Source: CAYLQA01 sp964385695 (GTDB lineage Bacteria > Desulfobacterota > Desulfobulbia > Desulfobulbales > Desulfurivibrionaceae). Taken from it: a stretch of DNA of 27,464 bases. The translations under genes were made by a program, and so were the position numbers. Location: positions 1 through 27,464 of the forward strand of contig CAYLQA010000044.1 of assembly GCA_964385695.1 (NCBI GenBank), written 5' to 3'. How positions within the stretch are numbered: position 1 is the first letter of the stretch; each line of letters begins with the position of its first letter. Below the pieces are notes generated by a model. The model saw only the letters and a program-made list of their open reading frames with translations. It was not told the DNA's origin and did not search any database. This document shows positions 22,121-27,464 of the stretch, one piece after another.

Positions 22121-23137
22121 ATGGTCAAAATAGGTGTTGTCGGTTGCGGATACTGGGGCCCGAACCTCATCCGCAATTTTGTTGCCTGCCCGGACACAGA
22201 ACTTAAATGGATCTGCGATCGCGATGAAGAGGCCCTGGGCAAAATTGGCCGCCTCTATCCCAGCGTTAAAACCACCACTGATTTCAATGAAATCATCCAG
22301 GCAGGAGAAGTTGATGGCGTGGCCATCGCTACGCCTGTGGCCAGCCATTTCCCGCTGGCAAAATCCTGTCTTGAACAGGGGCTCCACGTTTTATCGGAAA
22401 AACCTCTAGCAGCCTCGGTGGCCCAAGGCGAAGAGCTTGTTGCCCTAGCAGATGAAAAAAATCTGCGCCTCATGTGCGACCATACCTTTTGCTACACCGG
22501 TGCGGTCAGGAAAATCAAAGAGGTAATCAACTCCGATGCATTGGGGGATATTCTCTACTATGACTCCATCCGCATCAACCTCGGCCTGTTCCAGCAGGAT
22601 GTCAATGTCATCTGGGACTTGGCTGTGCACGATCTTTCCATCATTGATTTCCTTCTTCCGCAAGAACCTTTTCAGGTAAGTGCCCACGGCGTATCCCATG
22701 CAGGGAATAACATTGAAAATATCGCCTATGTAACGCTGTATTACCCGAACTCACTGATTGCCCATTTTCATGTCAACTGGCTCTCGCCTGTCAAGATCCG
22801 CAAGACCCTTATTGGCGGCAGCAAAAAAATGCTGGAGTGGAATGATCTGGTCCCTGCGGAGAAAATCAAGATTTACGATAAGGGGATTGATTTAAGCAAT
22901 GCCAGCCAGGAAGAAAAAAACAGACTCCTCATCTCGTATCGTTCGGGAGACATCTTTTCACCGAGAGTGGAAAGCACAGAGGCCTTAACCCTAATGGTCA
23001 AAGAGTTTGCAGACTCTATCAGTGAAAACCGTCCACCTCTGACTGACGGCAAAGCCGCACTCCGGGTGCTCAAAATTCTTGAAGGAGCCGAGCGCTCCAT
23101 CAAAGCGGACGGCGCCAACATCAGGCTCGATTTTTAG
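22121..23137 (+). CDS. Gfo/Idh/MocA-family NAD-dependent oxidoreductase (WbpB/WlbA-like), 338 aa
   Basis: The N-terminal Rossmann fold has GVVGCGYWGPN (5-15). An EKPLA motif (about 95-99) holds the conserved Lys, and WDLAVHDLSIIDF (about 167-179) holds the catalytic Asp/His pair of the family. The ordered neighbours, an acyltransferase and a PLP aminotransferase, match the WbpB-WbpD-WbpE set, in which this enzyme oxidises C3 of a UDP-N-acetylhexosaminuronic acid. Length 338 is usual. GGAG lies 12 nt before the ATG, further than optimal, and no better start exists. It is the first gene of the operon. Substrate is inference from the operon. Confidence 0.9.
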   Translation: MVKIGVVGCGYWGPNLIRNFVACPDTELKWICDRDEEALGKIGRLYPSVKTTTDFNEIIQAGEVDGVAIATPVASHFPLAKSCLEQGLHVLSEKPLAASVAQGEELVALADEKNLRLMCDHTFCYTGAVRKIKEVINSDALGDILYYDSIRINLGLFQQDVNVIWDLAVHDLSIIDFLLPQEPFQVSAHGVSHAGNNIENIAYVTLYYPNSLIAHFHVNWLSPVKIRKTLIGGSKKMLEWNDLVPAEKIKIYDKGIDLSNASQEEKNRLLISYRSGDIFSPRVESTEALTLMVKEFADSISENRPPLTDGKAALRVLKILEGAERSIKADGANIRLDF

Positions 23138-23154
23138 TGAAAGTGGAAAGCAAA

Positions 23155-23634
23155 ATGGAATTTTGCCGAATTGCGGAAGATGTTTCTTTGGGGGAAAATG
23201 TTTCCATACACGGCTTCGTGAATCTGTATGGCTGCAGCATCGGCAATAATACAAAGGTCGGCGCTTTTGTTGAGATTCAAAAAGGGGTCGAAATAGGCAA
23301 AAATTGTAAAATCTCCAGCCATAGCTTTATTTGCGAGGGAGTTGCCATTGCGGACAATGTCTTTATCGGCCACAATGTTACCTTTATAAACGACCGCTAC
23401 CCAGCCGCAGCCAACCCTGACGGCACCCTTCAGACAGAAAAAGACTGGCGGGTTATCCCTACGAAAGTAGAAGAAGGTGCTTCAGTCGGATCGAGTGTCA
23501 CCGTCATGTGTGGTATAACCATTGGCAAAGGAGCAATGATTGGAGCTGCAAGTCTCGTGCTTTCCGACATACCTCCCGGAGAACTCTGGGCCGGCAACCC
23601 AGCAAAATTCATTAAAAAAATCGCAACAAAATGA
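23155..23634 (+). CDS. Left-handed beta-helix N-acyltransferase (WbpD-like), 159 aa
   Basis: The chain is built of hexapeptide repeats (for example V-S-L-G-E-N, C-S-I-G-N-N, V-E-I-G-K-N, V-F-I-G-H-N, I-T-I-G-K-G), the sign of an LbH acyltransferase. After the HNVTFINDRYP stretch a short loop carries the acetyl-CoA side, and the end is the typical GELWAGNPAKFIKK. It should acetylate the amino group put on C3 by the next enzyme. I chose ATG 23155, with GGAAAG just upstream; a GTG at 23137 that overlaps the previous stop adds six residues. Its stop overlaps the next start (ATGA). Confidence 0.9.
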   Translation: MEFCRIAEDVSLGENVSIHGFVNLYGCSIGNNTKVGAFVEIQKGVEIGKNCKISSHSFICEGVAIADNVFIGHNVTFINDRYPAAANPDGTLQTEKDWRVIPTKVEEGASVGSSVTVMCGITIGKGAMIGAASLVLSDIPPGELWAGNPAKFIKKIATK

Positions 23635-24731
23635 ACGTCCCCTTCCTCGACCTTAAGACACAAAACTCCTCCCTCAAACAGGAAATCCTCGCAGACTGGG
23701 AACGAATCCTGGAAAACGCCTCTTTTATCGGTGGTGAGTATGTCGAACGGTTTGAAGAAGATTTTGCCCAAGCCTGCAATACAAGCCACTGCGTTGGCGT
23801 TGGCAGCGGAACCGATGCTCTAAGGTTTATTTTCATTGCTTTGGGCCTTGAGCCTGGAGATGAGGTAATTACCGTTCCCAACACCTTTATCGCCACCACC
23901 GAGGCAATCTCACAGGCCGGGGGCAAAGCGGTCTTTGTCGATGTTGATTCGGCCACATACAACATAGACCCAAGCAAGATCGAATCAGCCATCACTCCTC
24001 GCACCAAAGGGATTGTTCCGGTGCACCTTTATGGCTGCCCGGCTGATATGGATGCGCTCCATGTCATTGCCCAAAAACATAATCTCTGGGTCGTGGAGGA
24101 TGCCTGCCAGGCCCATCTTGCCGAATATAAAGGCAAACGCGCAGGCAGTTTGGCAAACGCTGCGGCCTTTTCCTTTTACCCAGGGAAAAACCTCGGCGGG
24201 TGTGGAGAAGGCGGAGCTGTAACCACCAACGACAAAGGTTTAAGCAACAAGATACAAATGCTCCGCGACCACGGCCAGTCTAAAAAATATCATCACGAGG
24301 TTGAAGGCTACAACGGACGCCTGGATGCCCTGCAGGCTGCGGCCCTCACTGTCAAACTCAGACATCTTCCTGCCTGGACAGCAGCCCGTCGCCGGCATGC
24401 GACTCAGTACCGAGAGTATTTAAGCAGCCTCGATAACATTGTCCTGCCTTTTGAGCCAGAGTATGCAAAGCATGTCTACCACCTCTTTGTGATACTTATT
24501 AACAACAGAGATCTTGTCCTGGAACAGTTACAGGAAAAAGGCATCACAGCAGGCCTGCATTACCCTGTCCCCCTCCATCTGCAAAAAGCCTACAGCCACG
24601 GGAACCAGCCCTCCGGTTCTTTCCCGGTTACGGAAGGCTGTGCCGAAAGACTGCTCTCTCTGCCCATGTACGCAGAGCTGTCGGATGAGCAGATTAACTA
24701 TGTCTGCACCGAACTGAAAAATTGCATATAA
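23631..24731 (+). CDS. DegT/DnrJ/EryC1/StrS PLP aminotransferase (WbpE-like), 366 aa
   Basis: It transfers an amino group to a 3-keto sugar nucleotide. The family pattern is plain: VGVGSGTDALRFI (55-67), PNTFIATTEAI, the PLP-Asp in VVEDACQAH (D157) and the Schiff-base Lys186 in FYPGKNLGG. The tail has YNGRLDALQAA and the usual VYHLFVI / GLHYPVPLHLQKAY. It overlaps the acyltransferase by 4 bp. With the preceding oxidoreductase and acyltransferase it forms the trio for a 3-acylamino-3-deoxy sugar. Exact sugar cannot be read from the sequence. Confidence 0.94.
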   Translation: MNVPFLDLKTQNSSLKQEILADWERILENASFIGGEYVERFEEDFAQACNTSHCVGVGSGTDALRFIFIALGLEPGDEVITVPNTFIATTEAISQAGGKAVFVDVDSATYNIDPSKIESAITPRTKGIVPVHLYGCPADMDALHVIAQKHNLWVVEDACQAHLAEYKGKRAGSLANAAAFSFYPGKNLGGCGEGGAVTTNDKGLSNKIQMLRDHGQSKKYHHEVEGYNGRLDALQAAALTVKLRHLPAWTAARRRHATQYREYLSSLDNIVLPFEPEYAKHVYHLFVILINNRDLVLEQLQEKGITAGLHYPVPLHLQKAYSHGNQPSGSFPVTEGCAERLLSLPMYAELSDEQINYVCTELKNCI

Positions 24732-24745
24732 ATAGGCCCTAATAA

Positions 24746-25756
24746 ATGAGCACGCTCAAAAACAAATTTTGCCTTGTGACCGGCGGGGCCGGCTTTATAG
24801 GCTCTCACCTTGTCGATCAACTTCTGGCCGCAGGCTGCAAGGTGCGGGTTCTGGACAATCTTGCGAACGGCAAAAAAATCAACCTTGCTCATCATTCAGG
24901 CAATGACGATTTTGAGTTCATCCAAGGAGGCATAACCGACCCTCTTGATGTTGAACGAGCCATCCAGGGTATCGATATTGTTTTCCACCTTGCCTGTCTG
25001 GGGGTAAGGCACTCCCTCACCCACCCTTTTGAAAATCACCGCGTCAACGCAGAAGGAACACTCCTTGTGCTTGATGCGGCATACCGGGCAAATGTGACAA
25101 AATTTGTTCATTGTTCCTCTTCCGAGGTATATGGCACTGCCCAACATGTGCCCATGGACGAAGGCCATCCAACCAACCCATGCACGGTATATGGGGCAAG
25201 CAAACTGGCGGCAGAGGCCTATGCCAGGGCCTATTTTTTGACCTACGCTCTTCCGACCACGATCATCAGACCGTTCAACACATATGGACCACGTTCCCAC
25301 CATGAAGGGGATGCCGGTGAAATGATCCCCAAATCCATTGTCCGAGCCCTAAACGGTAAGAATATTTTGGTTTTTGGAAACGGCAGCCAAACAAGAGACT
25401 TCACCTATGTTGAAGACACAGCCCGGGGACTCCTCGCTGCAGCCATAAGTGATTCCACAACAGGCAAAACCCTGAATATCGGCAGCAACTTTGAAATTTC
25501 AATCAAGGACTTGGCCGAAAAAATCTCCACCTTGATCGGCCACCCGGCTTCGAAAGTCGATTTCCAGGCAGATCGCCCCGGTGACGTAGGACGTCTTTAT
25601 GCTGACCCGAGCAACTTTACGGCCCTCTGCGACTGGAAAGCAAAAGTTACCTTTGACGATGGCCTGCGCAAAACCATTGATTTTTTTAAAAATCACCCGT
25701 TGGGAATTGGTAGCCTACTGGACTCGGAAGCAGAGCGAAACTGGGAAAAAGCATGA
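24746..25756 (+). CDS. NAD-dependent epimerase/dehydratase (SDR), 336 aa
   Basis: An extended SDR enzyme acting on a sugar nucleotide. The cofactor loop is TGGAGFIGSH (12-21), the Ser of the triad is in HCSSSEVYG (122-130), and the pair Tyr149-x3-Lys153 is in VYGASK. It has RPFNTYGPR and the C-terminal GRLYADPS typical of C4-epimerases and 4,6-dehydratases; the two cannot be split with certainty, since the second Thr/Asp-Glu pair of dehydratases is not seen (SSSE here). It starts 14 bp after the aminotransferase with a weak ribosome site and overlaps the next gene by 4 bp. Confidence 0.92.
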   Translation: MSTLKNKFCLVTGGAGFIGSHLVDQLLAAGCKVRVLDNLANGKKINLAHHSGNDDFEFIQGGITDPLDVERAIQGIDIVFHLACLGVRHSLTHPFENHRVNAEGTLLVLDAAYRANVTKFVHCSSSEVYGTAQHVPMDEGHPTNPCTVYGASKLAAEAYARAYFLTYALPTTIIRPFNTYGPRSHHEGDAGEMIPKSIVRALNGKNILVFGNGSQTRDFTYVEDTARGLLAAAISDSTTGKTLNIGSNFEISIKDLAEKISTLIGHPASKVDFQADRPGDVGRLYADPSNFTALCDWKAKVTFDDGLRKTIDFFKNHPLGIGSLLDSEAERNWEKA

Positions 25757-26994
25757 TCCCCATAGCAAAACCTGATATCGGCGAGGAGGAAGCCGCGGCA
25801 GCACGCGAGGTCATTCTCTCCGGCTGGGTCACCCAAGGCCCCAAGGTAAAGGAGTTTGAAAAAAACTTTGCCGAATATGTCGGAGCCAAACATGCCTGTG
25901 CCGTTTCAAGCTGCACAACGGCCCTGCATCTTGCCCTGCTCGGGGTTGGCGTAAAACCAGGCGAGGTAGTCATTACGGTGAGCCACAGTTTTATCGCCAC
26001 AGCAAACGCAGTGCGCTATTGTGACGCCGAACCTGTCTTTGTCGATATTGATCCGGCAACCTATAATATGGATCCGGCTGAACTGGAACGGTGTCTGGCT
26101 AAAGGTTGCCGAATGGAGCACGACCAACTTTTCTTTAATGATTTAGAGAGATTGACCGTTGGAGAATCACCCCTCTACCAGACGAAAAACCCGACGGGCA
26201 GAGTCGCGGCAATCCTTGCCGTGCACCAAATGGGTATGCCGTGCGACATGAAAAAAATTCTCAACCTTGCCTCGCAATACAAAATCCCGGTGGTTGAAGA
26301 TGCGGCCTGCGCCATTGGCAGCGAAATTTCTTTTGACCGTGGAGCAACATGGGAAAAAGTCGGCAAGCCCCATGGCAAGGTAGCCTGCTTCAGCTTTCAC
26401 CCTCGCAAGATACTAACCACCGGCGATGGAGGCATGCTTACCACCAACGACCCTGAGCTGGACAAAAAATTCCGCCTCTGGCGTCAGCATGGTATGAGCG
26501 TACCGGATACCGTCCGCCACCAGTCAAAAGAAGTTATTTTTGAAGAATATCTGGCCACCGGCTACAATTACCGGATGACAGACATTCAAGCTGCAGTCGG
26601 CATAGAACAGCTCAAAAAGCTCAACTCCATTATTCAACTACGACGCGCACTGGCAAATAACTATGTATCTTTGCTCAATCAAACAAAAGAAATCGCTCTT
26701 CTGGAAGACTCGTATTTTTCCAAAACAAACTGGCAGAGTTACCCAGTCCGTTTAGCGCGGGGGGCAACGATAAATCAACAAGAGGTAATGCAGGTTTTGC
26801 ACGACAAAAAAATTGCCACCAGGCGGGGAATAATGAACGCCCACCAGGAGCCGCCCTACCGTGACGCAAACTGGCACCTTCCCCAAAGCGAGTCCTGCCG
26901 CGATGAAAGTATATTGCTTCCCCTTTACGGCGCACTTAACCAAGAGCAACAACGCTTTGTGGCAAGCACCCTAAAAGAGGCGCTGAACCCATGA
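25753..26994 (+). CDS. Second DegT/DnrJ/EryC1/StrS aminotransferase, 413 aa
   Basis: A paralogue in fold, not in close sequence, of the enzyme at 23631. It starts IPIAKPDIGEEE and SGWVTQGPKVKEFE, the form seen in perosamine- and 4-amino sugar synthases. PLP contacts are CTTALHL (54-60), D183 (VVEDAACAIGSE) and Lys219 (SFHPRKILTTGDGG). An insertion of about 30 residues (119-148) after the FVDIDPATYNMDP block is longer than in most relatives. Coupled on both sides by ATGA overlaps. With the SDR before it, this gives a second amination step, perhaps at C4; that position is inference. Confidence 0.93.
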   Translation: MIPIAKPDIGEEEAAAAREVILSGWVTQGPKVKEFEKNFAEYVGAKHACAVSSCTTALHLALLGVGVKPGEVVITVSHSFIATANAVRYCDAEPVFVDIDPATYNMDPAELERCLAKGCRMEHDQLFFNDLERLTVGESPLYQTKNPTGRVAAILAVHQMGMPCDMKKILNLASQYKIPVVEDAACAIGSEISFDRGATWEKVGKPHGKVACFSFHPRKILTTGDGGMLTTNDPELDKKFRLWRQHGMSVPDTVRHQSKEVIFEEYLATGYNYRMTDIQAAVGIEQLKKLNSIIQLRRALANNYVSLLNQTKEIALLEDSYFSKTNWQSYPVRLARGATINQQEVMQVLHDKKIATRRGIMNAHQEPPYRDANWHLPQSESCRDESILLPLYGALNQEQQRFVASTLKEALNP

Positions 26995-27365
26995 GCACCA
27001 TCGGCTGGTTCCTCGTTTTCCTCAGTGCAGGCCTCACGGTACTGGCAAACCTCTTGCTCCGTACCGGAGTACACAGGGCCGGTGGATTTGCTGTCGAATT
27101 ATCCGAGGTACACGCCGGCTTGTTCAACTTGGTAAGGCAGCCATATTTCGACATCGGCCTTTTTCTTTATGCCCTGGCAAGCGTTGTCTGGTTTCGAGTG
27201 CTCTCCACAGAGCCCCTCAGCATTGCCTACCCGGTTCTCGTCAGCACCACCTTCATGTTCGTAACCTTAGGGGCAGTGCTCCTTTTTCGCGAATCCTTGA
27301 ACTATTATAAAATAATCGGTCTTGTCGTTATTTTTGCTGGAATTTTCATCATCAGCAGGAGTTGA
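26991..27365 (+). CDS. SMR/EamA-type small membrane protein, ArnE-like, 124 aa
   Basis: Four membrane helices fill the chain (about 3-21, 50-72, 77-95 and 103-121), with a 28-residue polar loop after the first. The pattern VLSTEPLSIAYPVLVSTTFMFVTLGAVLLFRE is typical of the small multidrug resistance fold, including ArnE/ArnF, which move undecaprenyl-linked amino sugars across the inner membrane. Its place at the end of an amino-sugar operon, coupled by ATGA, favours a lipid-linked sugar flippase part over a drug pump. The SMR drug-binding Glu in helix 1 is not seen, in line with this. Confidence 0.85.
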   Translation: MSTIGWFLVFLSAGLTVLANLLLRTGVHRAGGFAVELSEVHAGLFNLVRQPYFDIGLFLYALASVVWFRVLSTEPLSIAYPVLVSTTFMFVTLGAVLLFRESLNYYKIIGLVVIFAGIFIISRS

Positions 27366-27380
27366 AACAGTGTCTATCCT

Positions 27381-27464
27381 GTGACAACGTATTTTCTGCA
27401 CTATTTTGTTTTTTTTTGGTTCATCGTCGATGTCCGGGAAAAGCAGCTTTTATTTTCAGGAAGA
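27381..27464 (+). CDS. Possible start of a further gene, cut by the window end
   Basis: From GTG 27381 the frame stays open to the last base (28 codons) and gives a hydrophobic start (MTTYFLHYFVFFWFIVDV), as in a membrane protein. AGGAG at 27357-27361 is 19 nt away, too far to be its ribosome site. A second open frame from TTG 27362 competes. It could be a glycosyltransferase of the operon, but too little is visible to say. Confidence 0.25.
   Translation, partial: MTTYFLHYFVFFWFIVDVREKQLLFSGR

Noticed and set aside
1..27464. CRISPR array, insertion sequences
   Set aside because: No regularly spaced repeats and no transposase frames were seen.

Overview
The window looks like chromosome from a Gram-negative member of the Desulfobacterota, most likely near Desulfobulbales. 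This rests on the tmRNA tag ADDYAYAVAA (a deltaproteobacterial-type tag), a sigma54-dependent type IV pilus locus of deltaproteobacterial style, and the general protein character. The assignment is inference; no species is claimed.

Region 1 (1-1330) is chromosome: a regulatory-looking intergenic stretch with repeated palindromes, then one conserved-type gene of unknown function (519-1256). Region 2 (1331-7766) is a compact integrated element of about 6.4 kb. It is bounded by a 29-bp perfect direct repeat that copies the 3' end of ssrA (tmRNA), and its tyrosine recombinase sits next to the intact ssrA. The right half is a replicon-like operon: a tandem ribbon-helix-helix protein, an HUH rolling-circle Rep, two small Cys-containing proteins and the integrase. 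A hairpin plus T-tract between the RHH gene and rep reads on the minus strand and suggests a pMV158-like repressor plus antisense-RNA copy control. The left half carries leftward genes: a lipoprotein, an unusual PDZ-zinc ribbon-membrane protein, a small protein and a DUF2335 membrane protein, plus a GC-rich hairpin-containing stretch with little coding content. No capsid, Zot or conjugation gene is visible.

Region 3 (7741-8607, minus strand) is smpB-ssrA, the trans-translation pair, with only 2 nt between the smpB stop and the inferred tmRNA 5' end. Region 4 (8780-21901, all minus strand) is a type IV pilus locus read right to left: a membrane histidine kinase and an NtrC-type regulator, then a near-consensus sigma54 promoter at 18724-18740, then fimT, pilW, pilV, pilX, a very large pilY1, a pilY2-like gene and a PilB/GspE-type ATPase. 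The tip proteins are unusual. PilY1 carries golvesin-like domains and two PKD domains, and PilW carries five Ca-loop-like repeats.

Region 5 (22121-27365, plus strand) is a tightly coupled sugar-nucleotide operon. A WbpB-WbpD-WbpE-like trio (oxidoreductase, N-acyltransferase, aminotransferase) makes a 3-acylamino sugar; an NAD-dependent epimerase, a second PLP aminotransferase and a small SMR/ArnE-like membrane protein follow. It probably serves O-antigen, capsule or glycan export. The last 84 bases may open a further gene.
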